Shown here one piece after another: positions 45,509 to 54,496 of a DNA stretch of 61,767 bases. Both the position numbers and the translations under genes were made by a program. Within the stretch, counting starts at the first letter, position 1. The number at the start of each line of letters is the position of its first letter. Source of the stretch: Pseudomonas sp. NBRC 111124. GTDB taxonomy: Bacteria; Pseudomonadota; Gammaproteobacteria; Pseudomonadales; Pseudomonadaceae. The notes under the pieces are model-generated. The model did no database searches, was not told where the DNA came from, and saw nothing but the letters and a program-made list of their open reading frames with translations. The DNA lies in contig NZ_BCBA01000020.1 in assembly GCF_001320245.1 (NCBI RefSeq), positions 1 to 61,767 on the forward strand, written 5' to 3'.

Positions 45509-46039
45509 TCAGACGTGAACCGCGACCTTCAGGGCCTCCAGCGCCGGCTCAACCTTGATCCCCACCTCTGCCCCCAGCTCCAGCACCCGCGCCAGGTCCT
45601 GCTGGCCAACCATCACCATCTGCAATTCATCATCGAGCAGTTGGCTGAAGTTCAACAGTACATAACCACCGGCTTCCTTGTTCAACGCCCCCATTTGCAC
45701 CTGGATGCGGTTGAGCGCAGTCAGCGGCTCGGTGCGCGCCAGTTGCTTGGGCTTGAGGGTGAACGGCACGCTCTGGTCGAACGAGTCGCTGATGTGCTGG
45801 AACAGTTCCTGGTAGCTGTCAGCTTGGAACAGCACGGTGTCAGGCAGGCTGCCGAGCACGACCCATTCACCCAACGGGATGGGAAAGCTGTCGTCGTAGT
45901 TGATATCGGGGTTGGCGGCCAGGAAGGCGGCGGGGTCGGCGTAGGCCTGGGCAGCCTCGTCGGCAATGCGCTCGATGTCCTCATCGCGCATGCAGCCGGC
46001 GCCGATGAGACTGATGAATTCGAGCAACTGGTTTTTCAT
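45509..46039 (-). CDS. Hypothetical cytoplasmic protein, unknown
   Basis: 176 aa, acidic, no signal peptide or membrane segment. One Cys (GAGCMRD). Secondary structure reads as mixed helix/strand. ATG at 46039; the longer frame adds upstream residues without support. No family recognised. Confidence 0.72.
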   Translation of the reverse strand: MKNQLLEFISLIGAGCMRDEDIERIADEAAQAYADPAAFLAANPDINYDDSFPIPLGEWVVLGSLPDTVLFQADSYQELFQHISDSFDQSVPFTLKPKQLARTEPLTALNRIQVQMGALNKEAGGYVLLNFSQLLDDELQMVMVGQQDLARVLELGAEVGIKVEPALEALKVAVHV

Positions 46040-46098
46040 GAAGGGGGCCTGCGACGGGTGAAAAGTCACCAAGGATAGCCGCAAATGCCCCCAGGCAG

Positions 46099-46623
46099 TT
46101 AGCCGGCCAGCACTTGCAGGCGTGCAGCAGTGTCCACCGCGCCCATGGTCTGCGCCGCCATCAGCGCCGTGGCACCGCGGGCGTCCTGGCGCGCCGGGTC
46201 GGCACCCTGGGCCAGCAAATACTCGAGAATCTCGCTGCGGTTGAACATCGCCGCCAGCATCAGCGCGGTCCGCCCGTCCTGCGCGGCAGCATCCACCGGA
46301 ACGCCGCTTTCCAGCAGCAGGCGGATCATCGCCAGGTCACCCTTGAATGCCGCACCGGCGATAGGCAGCTGGCCATTATCGTTGGCGATCAGCGGGTCGG
46401 CCCCGTGGGCCAACAACACCCGTACGGCTTCATGCTGGCCGTGGTAGCTGGCCAACATCAGCAGCGTATCGCCCTTGTGGTTGCGCAAGTTCGCGGGCAG
46501 GCCGCTGGCCAGCAGACGCTCCAGCATCTCGGCGTCGCCCTGACGGGCACGCTCGAAGACCTGCTCGGCGAAGGCGGCTGTTTCGTCATCGGTCATGGCG
46601 GTAGCGGTGGGTTGAGCGGACAT
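46099..46623 (-). CDS. Ankyrin-repeat protein
   Basis: 174 aa, four or five ankyrin repeats (KGDTLLMLASYHGQHEAVRVL; DGRTALMLAAMFNRSEILEYL). No signal peptide, so cytoplasmic, unlike periplasmic AnkB. Binding partner unknown. Confidence 0.9.
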   Translation of the reverse strand: MSAQPTATAMTDDETAAFAEQVFERARQGDAEMLERLLASGLPANLRNHKGDTLLMLASYHGQHEAVRVLLAHGADPLIANDNGQLPIAGAAFKGDLAMIRLLLESGVPVDAAAQDGRTALMLAAMFNRSEILEYLLAQGADPARQDARGATALMAAQTMGAVDTAARLQVLAG

Positions 46624-46723
46624 CGGGAACCTCCTGGCATAAATGATTGCCTAAGTTTTTGTCAGGCACGCCATTGCGGTCAAAGGTTCAGATTCTATGG
46701 GCCCGATAGGCGAAGCCTGATCC

Positions 46724-46750
46724 GTGCAAAATGCACTGTGCAAAATGCAC
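46724..46750. promoter_or_regulatory. Tandem palindromic operator-like pair
   Basis: Two copies of GTGCAAAATGCAC (46724-46736 and 46738-46750), each a perfect inverted repeat GTGCA-N3-TGCAC, 14 bp apart centre to centre. They lie about 96 bp upstream of a sigma-54 promoter, the normal place for enhancer-binding protein sites. Confidence 0.7.
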
Positions 46751-46832
46751 GACCTTGCAGCCTGCACGACCCCGTCTCTGAAAAATCCTCGTAACACCCT
46801 GTATTTGCTGGATTTTCCCCACCTCCAAATTC

Positions 46833-46848
46833 TGGCACGGTCACTGCA
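46833..46848 (+). promoter_or_regulatory. Sigma-54 (RpoN) promoter
   Basis: TGGCACGGTCACTGCA: the -24 GG and -12 GC are 12 bp apart, and it matches TGGCACG-N4-TTGC(A/T) with one change (C for T). Start of transcription expected near 46858, giving a leader of about 33 nt to the DUF3509 gene. Confidence 0.8.
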
Positions 46849-46890
46849 ACCATCAACTCACGTCTGCCCACACAACAGTCAGGAGTTGAT

Positions 46891-47163
46891 ATGGACCTCA
46901 TCCAGGAAAAATTCGTCTCGGTGTTCTCGGCCTACCAGGTTGCCACCCAGCCTCGCCCTGACGGTGGCGTGCTGCTGACCCTGCGCGCCGCTGACGGTAA
47001 GGTCACCCGCCGCGTGCTGACCTACGGCCAGTTGCACAGTGCCGAGCAACTGTCCTGGGCGATCAGTGCCATTCGCCGTGACCTGGCCGAGCAGGCCAGT
47101 GAGTTGCCGGTGATTTCCATGCTGCAGAGCCAGCAGCGTTTTGCGCTGCCGACCTACCGCTAA
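46891..47163 (+). CDS. DUF3509 protein
   Basis: 90 aa, Pseudomonas-specific family (LIQEKFVSVFSAYQV; TRRVLTYGQL; AISAIRRDLAEQ). Function unknown. AGGAG lies 6 nt before ATG. It has its own sigma-54 promoter, so it is probably switched on by a specific nutrient or stress signal. It stands alone between an ankyrin gene and a REP pair. Confidence 0.88.
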   Translation: MDLIQEKFVSVFSAYQVATQPRPDGGVLLTLRAADGKVTRRVLTYGQLHSAEQLSWAISAIRRDLAEQASELPVISMLQSQQRFALPTYR

Positions 47164-47175
47164 GGTTTATCTGTA

Positions 47176-47273
47176 CCGGCCCTTTCGCGGCTAAAGCCGC
47201 TCCCACAGGTACTGCATTGCCCTTAGGGATGGCGGGGTTCATGTGGGAGCGGCTTTAGCCGCGAAGAGGCCGG
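47176..47273. repeat. REP inverted pair
   Basis: Units 47176-47208 and 47242-47273, ttcgcggctaaagccgctcccac class, between convergent genes. Confidence 0.88.
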
Positions 47274-47281
47274 CACAGTCA

Positions 47282-47818
47282 TTACAACTCGTCGATCCCA
47301 AGAAACGACCGAGCTGTAGCATCGCCGGTAAACCGAGGCTCCACGCCCTGCTCACTGCCAAACAGGCGCAACGCCAGGCAGAACGGATTGTCCCCCAGCT
47401 CCACCCAGCGCCGCGCCCCCGCCGGCACCACCAGCTGGTCACCCTTCTCGCACAACACCGCATACACGTAATCGCCCAGGCGCAGGCCGACTTGCGCGCG
47501 GCCGCTCACAACGGCAAACACTTCATCGCTATCGTGCACATGCTCGTCACGCACATCGGCCTGCGTCGGGTCCAGGCCATCGCGGTTGAGCAGCGTGAAC
47601 GCCGCACTGCCCTGGGCGGTCATCAGCTGGTCGAGGTGGTCACGGCAGGCTTCCAGCACATCAGCCTGGCTGCTGCCCGGGCGCACGCGCAGTTCAAGCG
47701 AGCTGTGGCTGAAGCGCACGCCCTGCTCGGCCAGGGTCGCGGCGATATCGTCGTGGTGGGTCAGCACCTTGTTCGGCAGGGCCGGGCTGGACGGGTGAAA
47801 AACACAAAGGATACTCAT
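47282..47818 (-). CDS. Acireductone-dioxygenase-like cupin with altered metal site
   Basis: At 178 aa it matches the ARD (MtnD) length. His93, His95 and Glu99 (DEHVHDSDEVF) sit where ARD ligands lie, but the fourth ligand (His140 in Klebsiella ARD) is Arg137 in VPAGARRW. ARD oxidises acireductone in methionine salvage with Fe or Ni. No mtnB/mtnC genes are near. Its start overlaps the stop of the MFS gene by 4 nt (ATGA), so the two are translationally coupled. Possibly a neofunctionalised cupin or one using three protein ligands. Confidence 0.85.
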   Translation of the reverse strand: MSILCVFHPSSPALPNKVLTHHDDIAATLAEQGVRFSHSSLELRVRPGSSQADVLEACRDHLDQLMTAQGSAAFTLLNRDGLDPTQADVRDEHVHDSDEVFAVVSGRAQVGLRLGDYVYAVLCEKGDQLVVPAGARRWVELGDNPFCLALRLFGSEQGVEPRFTGDATARSFLGIDEL

Positions 47819-48972
47819 CGGCTGCTGGTCCTGGTCGATTTCGAACGGGTGGCAATGATAACGGCTGCCGTCAGCGCTGCGGCACTGGCCATACCAAAGG
47901 TGAAGGTCGGCCCCAGCAGTTTCCAGCTGTAACCCGAATACAAGGCGCCCAATGCACCGCCGGTACCCGAAAGCGCCGCGTAGAGCGCCTGGCCCTGGCC
48001 TTGCTGGCGGGCGCCGAAGCTGGACTGGACGAAGGCAATGGAAGCTGCATGGAAGCAGCCGAAGGTGGCTGCATGCAGCAATTGGGCAAAAATCAGCACG
48101 GCCGGCTCATCGGCGAGGTTGCCCAGCAAAAGCCAGCGCAGCGCCGCCAGCAGGAAGCTGACCAGCAGCACCCGCTGCACGCTGAAACGGGCAAACAGGC
48201 GGCTCATGGCCATGAACATCAGTACTTCGGCGACCACCCCCAGCGCCCACAGCAAGCCGATGGCGCCGCGGCTGTAGCCCAGGTGTTCCAGGTGCAGGGT
48301 GAGGAAGGTGTAATACGGCCCGTGGCTGAGCTGCATCAACGCCACGCAGATGTAGAAGGCAATCACCCCCGGCGCCGTCAGCTGGCGCAGGAAACCGCCC
48401 GCCTCACGGCGCTCACCCTGCTCCACCGGCTGGGCGTTGGGCACCCACAGGCTGGCGGCGACGATGCCGGCCATGATGGTCACCAGGGCCACCGGGTAGA
48501 TGTCCAGGCTCAGCCATTCGAACAGCCGCCCAAGGCCGACCACGGTGAGGATGAAGCCGATCGAGCCCCACAGGCGCACCTGGCTGTAGCGCGAGGTCTG
48601 CCCATGCAGGTGGGCCAGGGTAATGACTTCGAATTGCGGCAGCACCGCGTGCCAGAAAAACGCGTGCAGTGCCATGACCAACGCCAGCCAGGCGTAGCTC
48701 TTGCCGAAAAAGATCAGCGAGAAGGTGGCCAGGGTCGACAAGGCGCCCAGGCGCACGATCAGCAGGCGCTGGCCACTGCGGTCGCCCAGCCAGCCCCACA
48801 GGTTGGGGGCGATGCAGCGCATCAGCATAGGGATCGCCACCAGCTCGCCGATGCGTGCCGGGGAGAAGCCCAGGTGATCGAAGTACAGGGCCAGGAACGG
48901 CGCGGTGGAGCCCAGCAAGGCGAAATAGAACAGGTAGAAGCTGGACAGGCGCCAGTAGGGGATCGGGGGCAT
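47815..48972 (-). CDS. MFS transporter (HcaT-like)
   Basis: 385 aa, about twelve TM helices, close to the 3-phenylpropionate/nucleoside MFS (PPP/HcaT-like) subgroup: ISELVAIPM-like GELVAIPMLMRCIAPNLWG, GDRSGQRLLIVRLG. First gene of the operon with the cupin gene; substrate unknown. Confidence 0.9.
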   Translation of the reverse strand: MPPIPYWRLSSFYLFYFALLGSTAPFLALYFDHLGFSPARIGELVAIPMLMRCIAPNLWGWLGDRSGQRLLIVRLGALSTLATFSLIFFGKSYAWLALVMALHAFFWHAVLPQFEVITLAHLHGQTSRYSQVRLWGSIGFILTVVGLGRLFEWLSLDIYPVALVTIMAGIVAASLWVPNAQPVEQGERREAGGFLRQLTAPGVIAFYICVALMQLSHGPYYTFLTLHLEHLGYSRGAIGLLWALGVVAEVLMFMAMSRLFARFSVQRVLLVSFLLAALRWLLLGNLADEPAVLIFAQLLHAATFGCFHAASIAFVQSSFGARQQGQGQALYAALSGTGGALGALYSGYSWKLLGPTFTFGMASAAALTAAVIIATRSKSTRTSSR

Positions 48973-48997
48973 GGGTGGGGCCTTGGGTTTGCCTGTG

Positions 48998-49080
48998 CCG
49001 GCCTATTCGCGGGGCGAGCCCGCTCCTACAGGGTGAGTGGGTATCCTTGTAGGAGCGGGCTTGCCCCGCGAACAGGCCGG
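48998..49080. repeat. REP inverted pair
   Basis: Units 48998-49031 and 49045-49080, ttcgcggggcgagcccgctcctac class. Lies between aroC and the MFS gene, both on the minus strand. Confidence 0.9.
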
Positions 49081-49091
49081 CCCTGCTTGAG

Positions 49092-50183
49092 TCAGAGCTG
49101 GCCCAGCACCGGGGTGTCGACCTTCACATCAGCATTCTGCGCACGGTGGCGCAGCAGGTGGTCCATCAGCACGATGGCCATCATCGCTTCGGCGATCGGC
49201 GTGGCACGGATGCCGACACACGGGTCATGGCGGCCCTTGGTGATGACGTCGACCGGGTTGCCATCGACGTCGATCGAACGGCCCGGGGTGGTAATGCTCG
49301 AGGTCGGCTTCAGCGCCAGGTGAGCGACGATCGGCTGGCCCGAACTGATGCCGCCGAGGATGCCGCCGGCGTTGTTGCTGAGGAAGCCTTCCGGGGTCAG
49401 TTCGTCACGGTGCTCGGTGCCACGCTGGGCAACGCTGGCGAAACCGGCGCCGATTTCCACGCCCTTGACTGCGTTGATGCTCATCAGCGCATGGGCCAGT
49501 TCCGCGTCGAGGCGGTCGAAAATAGGCTCACCCAGGCCCGGCATCACGCCTTCGGCGACCACGGTGATCTTCGCCCCGACCGAGTCCTGGTCACGACGCA
49601 GCTGGTCCATGTAGGCCTCGAGCGCCGGCACCTTGCTCGGGTCGGGGCTGAAGAAGGCGTTCTCCTCCACCGAATCCCAGCTTTTGAACGGGATTTCGAT
49701 CGGGCCCAGCTGGCTCATGTAGCCACGCACCTGGATGCCCTGGGTGGCCAGGTACTTCTTGGCGATGGCGCCAGCAGCCACGCGCATGGCGGTTTCCCGG
49801 GCCGAGCTGCGGCCACCGCCGCGGTAGTCACGGATGCCGTATTTGTGGTGGTAGGTGTAGTCGGCGTGGGCCGGGCGGAACAGGTCCTTGATCGCCGAGT
49901 AATCCTTGGACTTCTGGTCGGTGTTGCGGATCAGCAGGCCGATCGAGCAGCCGGTGGTGCGGCCTTCGAACACGCCGGAGAGGATCTCCACTTCATCGGC
50001 TTCCTGGCGCTGGGTGGTGTGCCGGCTGGTGCCGGGCTTGCGCCGGTCGAGGTCGTGCTGCAGGTCGGCGAGGGAGATTTCCAGGCCAGGTGGGCAACCA
50101 TCGACAATGGCGACCAACGCCGGCCCATGGCTTTCGCCAGCGGTGGTGACAGTGAACAGCTTGCCGTAGGTATTGCCGGACAT
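49092..50183 (-). CDS. aroC: Chorismate synthase
   Basis: The 363-aa FMN-dependent enzyme of the last shikimate step converts EPSP to chorismate. Signature blocks: GESHGPAL near the N-terminus, [27 protein letters not shown], and [20 protein letters not shown] before ATG. Confidence 0.98.
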   Translation of the reverse strand: MSGNTYGKLFTVTTAGESHGPALVAIVDGCPPGLEISLADLQHDLDRRKPGTSRHTTQRQEADEVEILSGVFEGRTTGCSIGLLIRNTDQKSKDYSAIKDLFRPAHADYTYHHKYGIRDYRGGGRSSARETAMRVAAGAIAKKYLATQGIQVRGYMSQLGPIEIPFKSWDSVEENAFFSPDPSKVPALEAYMDQLRRDQDSVGAKITVVAEGVMPGLGEPIFDRLDAELAHALMSINAVKGVEIGAGFASVAQRGTEHRDELTPEGFLSNNAGGILGGISSGQPIVAHLALKPTSSITTPGRSIDVDGNPVDVITKGRHDPCVGIRATPIAEAMMAIVLMDHLLRHRAQNADVKVDTPVLGQL

Positions 50184-50325
50184 GGACGCTCCGCGAAATC
50201 TGCCTGAGATGAACGAAAGCCGGCAGTATACAGATGGAATGGCTGTCTGTGCGCTGCGCAGGCCATGCCGGCGAACCTTCCCGCAAACATTGGGTCAAAC
50301 CGTCATCTTCCCACTGTAGTACCGC

Positions 50326-51288
50326 ATGATGTCGCGCCTCGTCGCCTTCCTCCTCCTGCTGTGCACCGGCCTGGCCCAGGCCGCCGCCCCCACCGTGCTG
50401 CAACGCCCCATCGATCTGGACACCGGCCAGGGTGTGCTGCACGGCAGCCTGCTGTTGCCGCAACAGGCCACACCGCCGCCGGTGGTGTTGATCATCGCTG
50501 GCTCCGGGCCCACTGACCGCGACGGCAACAACCCCGCCTCGGGGCGCGTCGACAACCTCAAGCGCCTGGCGCTGGTGCTGGCCAACGAGCACATCGCCAG
50601 CGTGCGCTACGACAAGCGCGGGGTCGCCGCCAGCCAGCCGGCGACGCCCGATGAGCGTGACCTCAGCGTGCAACGCTATGTAGACGACGTGGTGGCCTGG
50701 AGCCGCAAGCTCAAGGCCGACCCACGCTTCGGTCCGCTGATCCTGGTCGGCCACAGCGAAGGGGCGCTGATTGCCAGCCTGGCCGCCGAGCGTGCCGGTG
50801 CCAGCGCAGTGATTACCTTGGCCGGCATGGGCCGCCCCCTGGCAGACGTGCTGCGCGAGCAGTTGGCCCAGCGCATGTCGCCGGCGCAGCTGGCCGGTGG
50901 CAGCGCCCTGCTCGACCGCCTGCAGGCCGGGCAGACCAGCCTGGACGTGCCGGCACCGCTGCGCCAGGTGTTCCGGCCCAGCGTGCAGCCGTACCTGATC
51001 ACCCTGCTGCAGCAGGACCCTGCGCAGGCCTTCGCCCGCTTGCCGATGCCGGCGCTGATCGTGCAGGGCCGCAACGACGTGCAGGTCGACGTGGCCGACG
51101 CCGAACGCCTCAAGGCGGCCAAGCCGGACGCCCAGCTGGTGCTGATCGACGGCATGAACCACATGTTGCGCATCAGCCCCAAGGACATGCACCAGCAGCG
51201 TGAAAGCTACCTGAACCCGGAACTGCCCCTGGCACGGGAGCTCGGCGAGCGGGTGGTCAGCTTCATTCACCAGTTGCCTTCGGCCTGA
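50326..51288 (+). CDS. Secreted alpha/beta-hydrolase
   Basis: The 320-aa protein has a signal peptide (1-20, ending AQA), oxyanion region LIIAGSGPTDRDGN, nucleophile Ser in GHSEGA, Asp in VQGRNDVQVD and His in GMNHMLRI. Resembles the periplasmic serine aminopeptidase S33-like hydrolases. ATG pair at 50326/50329. Substrate unknown. Confidence 0.88.
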   Translation: MMSRLVAFLLLLCTGLAQAAAPTVLQRPIDLDTGQGVLHGSLLLPQQATPPPVVLIIAGSGPTDRDGNNPASGRVDNLKRLALVLANEHIASVRYDKRGVAASQPATPDERDLSVQRYVDDVVAWSRKLKADPRFGPLILVGHSEGALIASLAAERAGASAVITLAGMGRPLADVLREQLAQRMSPAQLAGGSALLDRLQAGQTSLDVPAPLRQVFRPSVQPYLITLLQQDPAQAFARLPMPALIVQGRNDVQVDVADAERLKAAKPDAQLVLIDGMNHMLRISPKDMHQQRESYLNPELPLARELGERVVSFIHQLPSA

Positions 51289-51391
51289 CCCTCAAACATC
51301 AGCAAAACCTGCCGATAACGCGGTATTGGTGCTGAACGTGGCCGCTTTGCGGCGTCGGTCAGCGCCCGCCCGTATCTGAGGAAATGCCTTG

Positions 51392-52180
51392 ATGACCGAT
51401 GCCCCCGCCGCCGTAGAGCCGGCCGAAGAGCCGCACGCCCCGGAACCCGCCGCCCTGCCCTGGTCCGACCTGGCCGTCGAACACTTCCAGCTACTGCGCC
51501 TGGCACCCATGCCCACCGACCGCAACAGCGGAGCACGGCCATTGCGCTTCGTCGAGTTCGCCTACGCCGAGCGCCATGACAAGGCCCACAGCCTGCTGCG
51601 CATGGAAATCCGCCTGCCTGGGCAAAAAGTGCGCAAGGAGCAGAACCAGCTGGATGTGCGGGTGGATCACACCGAGCGCCTGGTGACCCTGGGCAGTGAC
51701 AGCGGCCTGCAACTGGAGCCGCTGAACCGCGGCGTCGGCCGCTTCATGCTGGGCCAGGCTGTGCAGTGGCTGCAGCGCCGCTGGTCGAACTACCGGGTCG
51801 AAGGCATGGCGCTGCCGAACAAGGATGCGCTGAACGAAGACACCCGCCTGCGCCGCGACCGCTTCATCACCGCCACTGGCCTGGAGGTGGAATACGCCGA
51901 CCCGCAGCACCTCAAGGGCCGCACCCTCGACACCACGGTGAGCCAGCTCAAGGGCGGCTGGAATACCGAGAAGGTGCAGCAGGTGAGCATGCTCGATGCG
52001 GCGGGCATGCTGCAGCAGGCCGAACAGCAGTTGCTGGAAAAAGAGGGGCAGCTGCGCGAGCGCGATGAGCGGGTGGCCAAATACCGGCGCGAGGACGGCG
52101 GGTTGCGCTTTACCATCACCTGCCTGGTGGCATTTGCCGTGTTCCAGGCGGGGTTGCTGATCTGGATCGCTACCCGCTGA
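51392..52180 (+). CDS. Tail-anchored protein, unknown
   Basis: 262 aa: acidic/Pro-rich N-terminus, a mixed domain, a coiled coil (residues about 205-230: AEQQLLEKEGQLRERDERV), then a C-terminal TM helix (FTITCLVAFAVFQAGLLIWI). Cytoplasmic, anchored at the C-terminus. No recognised family. It follows the hydrolase after about 100 nt. Confidence 0.75.
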   Translation: MTDAPAAVEPAEEPHAPEPAALPWSDLAVEHFQLLRLAPMPTDRNSGARPLRFVEFAYAERHDKAHSLLRMEIRLPGQKVRKEQNQLDVRVDHTERLVTLGSDSGLQLEPLNRGVGRFMLGQAVQWLQRRWSNYRVEGMALPNKDALNEDTRLRRDRFITATGLEVEYADPQHLKGRTLDTTVSQLKGGWNTEKVQQVSMLDAAGMLQQAEQQLLEKEGQLRERDERVAKYRREDGGLRFTITCLVAFAVFQAGLLIWIATR

Positions 52181-52188
52181 ACATCCGG

Positions 52189-52289
52189 GGGCCGCTTTGC
52201 GGCCCTTTCGCGACACAAGGCCGCTCCTACAGGGATCGCGGTCTCCTGTAGGAGCGGCCTTGTGTCGCGAATGGGCTGCAAAGCAGCCC
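52189..52289. repeat. Two-sided terminator-REP composite
   Basis: GGGCCGC-TTT-GCGGCCC hairpin (52189-52205), a REP pair of the cgacacaaggccgctcctac class (52208-52232, 52245-52270), then GGGCTGC-AAA-GCAGCCC (52273-52289). It lies symmetrically between convergent genes. Confidence 0.85.
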
Positions 52290-52302
52290 CGGCAGGCAGG
52301 CG

Positions 52303-53211
52303 TCAGACGCGGGCCTTGAACAGCTCCTGGTGCTGACGGCACTGCTCGGCGGTGAGCATGAACACGCCATGCCCGCCACGCTCGAAGTCCAGCCAGGCGA
52401 AGTCCACTTCCGGGTACAACGCCTCGACATGCACCTGGCTGTTGCCGACCTCGACGATCAGCAAGCCCTTCTCGGTCAGGTGATCGCCCGCCTCGGCCAG
52501 CATCCGCCGCACCAGGTCCAGGCCGTCATTGCCGCAGGCCAGGCCCATTTCCGGCTCGTGGTGATACTCGGCCGGCATGTCGCCGAAGTCCTCGGCATCG
52601 ACGTACGGCGGGTTGGACAGGATCAGGTCGAAACGCTGCCCCGGCAGGCCGGCAAAGCCGTCACCCTGCACGGTGAACACACGCTCGTCGAGACCGTGGC
52701 GCTCGATGTTCTGGTTGGCCACTTCCAGCGCGTCGAACGACAGGTCGGCCAGCACCACCTCGGCCTCCGGAAATACTTCGGCGGCCACGATGCCGATGCA
52801 ACCAGAGCCGGTGCACAGGTCAAGGATACGGGCCGGCTCCTGCGCCAACCACGGCTCGAAGCGCTTTTCGATCAGCTCACCGATCGGCGAACGGGGCACC
52901 AGCACACGCTCGTCGACGATGAACGACATGCCGCAGAACCACGCTTCGCCCAGCAGGTAGGCGGTCGGCACGCGGTCTTCGATGCGGCGCTTGAGCAGGT
53001 GCTGCAGGCGTACCCGCTCGTCGTCCTCGAGCTGGCAATCCAGGTAGCTGTCGGCAATTTCCCATGGCAGGTGCACGGCGCCCAGCACCAGCAGGCGAGC
53101 TTCGTCCCAGGCGTTGTCGGCACCGTGGCCGAAGAACAGCTCGTGCTCATGGAAGCGGCTGACCGCCCAGCGGATATGGTCGCGCAACGTGCGCAGACGA
53201 GATGTGATCAC
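52303..53211 (-). CDS. prmB: Ribosomal protein L3 N5-glutamine methyltransferase
   Basis: The 302-aa SAM methyltransferase of the PrmB/HemK family has SAM site [13 protein letters not shown] and catalytic NPPY in [12 protein letters not shown]; the residues after NPPY fit PrmB rather than PrmC. It modifies Gln150 of L3 in E. coli. Start codon GTG at 53211 with AGGAG upstream. Confidence 0.93.
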   Translation of the reverse strand: MITSRLRTLRDHIRWAVSRFHEHELFFGHGADNAWDEARLLVLGAVHLPWEIADSYLDCQLEDDERVRLQHLLKRRIEDRVPTAYLLGEAWFCGMSFIVDERVLVPRSPIGELIEKRFEPWLAQEPARILDLCTGSGCIGIVAAEVFPEAEVVLADLSFDALEVANQNIERHGLDERVFTVQGDGFAGLPGQRFDLILSNPPYVDAEDFGDMPAEYHHEPEMGLACGNDGLDLVRRMLAEAGDHLTEKGLLIVEVGNSQVHVEALYPEVDFAWLDFERGGHGVFMLTAEQCRQHQELFKARV

Positions 53212-53391
53212 GGGGTACTCCTAATTCAGACCGTACAAAAGTCTAACAGCCCAACCCGCACATTTGTTCCTCGCAATGCCCCAGCGGCAAGCCACAGGCC
53301 AGTAACCACGCCGCTTTCGATGTCAACCATTCCCATTGGCGCCAAGGCAGGGGAGAATAGGTATACAAAAGCCCTACCGAAGGAGCCCTTG

Positions 53392-53982
53392 ATGTCTGTT
53401 CCAACCACGATGTTCCGCCTCACTGGCCGCGACTATCCGCCGGCCAAGCTGAGCCAAGCCAGCCTGATCATCATCGATGCGCAGAAGGAATACCTGAGCG
53501 GTCCTCTGCAACTGTCGGGCATGGACGAGGCCGTGGCTAACATCGCCCGGTTGCTCGACGCCGCCCGCAAGGCTGGCCGTCCGATCATCCACGTTCGTCA
53601 CCTCGGCACCGTCGGCGGGCGCTTCGACCCGCAGGGCCCGGCGGGCCAGTTCATCCCGGGCCTGGAGCCGCACGAAGGTGAAATCGTCATCGAAAAGCGC
53701 ATGCCCAACGCCTTCAAGAACACCAAGCTGCACGACACCCTGCAGGCGCTGGGGCACCTGGACCTGATCGTGTGCGGCTTCATGAGCCACTCCAGTGTCA
53801 GCACCACCGTGCGCCGCGCCAAGGACTATGGTTACCGTTGCACGCTGGTGGAAGACGCCTCGGCAACGCGCGACCTGGCGCTCAAGGATCAAGTGATCCC
53901 CGCCGCGCAGATCCACGCGTGCGAGATGGCCGTGATGGCCGATAACTTCGCCTGTGTCGCCCCAACTGCCAGCCTGATCTGA
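53392..53982 (+). CDS. Isochorismatase-fold hydrolase without the usual Cys
   Basis: The 196-aa protein has Asp29 in IIIDAQKEY and the catalytic Lys in VIEKRMPNAF. The usual nucleophile Cys position (GFMTHxCVSTT pattern) holds Ser135 in GFMSHSSVSTTVR. The start at 53392 follows AAGGAG. True isochorismatases also lack the Cys, so a vinyl-ether hydrolase is possible. Confidence 0.87.
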   Translation: MSVPTTMFRLTGRDYPPAKLSQASLIIIDAQKEYLSGPLQLSGMDEAVANIARLLDAARKAGRPIIHVRHLGTVGGRFDPQGPAGQFIPGLEPHEGEIVIEKRMPNAFKNTKLHDTLQALGHLDLIVCGFMSHSSVSTTVRRAKDYGYRCTLVEDASATRDLALKDQVIPAAQIHACEMAVMADNFACVAPTASLI

Positions 53983-53999
53983 GGCGGACGGTGCGATGA

Positions 54000-54018
54000 C
54001 CGCCCGGCAGCCGGGCGG
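54000..54018. other. Small GC hairpin
   Basis: 8-bp stem CCGCCCGG/CCGGGCGG, loop of three, followed by CCCGGGACCCGGG. No T-tract. Lies between the isochorismatase-fold gene and the next small gene. Confidence 0.5.
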
Positions 54019-54071
54019 AACCCGGGACCCGGGCCCAGGTCGAATTCCGGATGTCCACAGAGGAAACTGGA

Positions 54072-54392
54072 ATGAAGCTCAAAGGCAGTTTCGACGCCAA
54101 GCGTCTGCGCCCGCGGGAACCGCGTAACTGGGGTGCGCGCATTGCCGCCGGCCTGTCGGCCCTGATCGCCACGCTCGGCGTGTTGCTGGCCATGGCCGGC
54201 ATCGCCGGGCTGCTCGGCAACTACACCGCCCTGGCCGAACTCAATGCCAACCGCCCGCTGGCCGCCATCCTGGCGGTAGCCGGGTTGTTACTGCTGTATT
54301 TTGGCGTGCGCTTCTGGCGGCGCAGCCGCATCCGCCTGCGCCGCGGGCGGGAGCTGAACCTGTCGCCGCACTTGATGAAAAAGCATGATTAG
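54072..54392 (+). CDS. Small membrane protein, unknown
   Basis: 106 aa: basic N-terminus, two TM helices (about 28-52 and 65-85), Arg-rich tail (RRSRIRLRRGREL). GAGGAAACTGG precedes ATG. No family recognised. Confidence 0.7.
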   Translation: MKLKGSFDAKRLRPREPRNWGARIAAGLSALIATLGVLLAMAGIAGLLGNYTALAELNANRPLAAILAVAGLLLLYFGVRFWRRSRIRLRRGRELNLSPHLMKKHD

Positions 54393-54404
54393 TGGTTTGT
54401 GCTG

Positions 54405-54438
54405 CTGGCCTCTTCGCGGGTGAACCCGCTCCCACAAG
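54405..54438. repeat. Solo REP unit
   Basis: Single REP, ctggcctcttcgcgggtgaa... class, between the small membrane gene and the Smr gene. Confidence 0.8.
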
Positions 54439-54496
54439 GCCGGTACTGACGACACTGGGTTGATCGCGTAAACTACGCCGCCCACGTGGAGGCACC

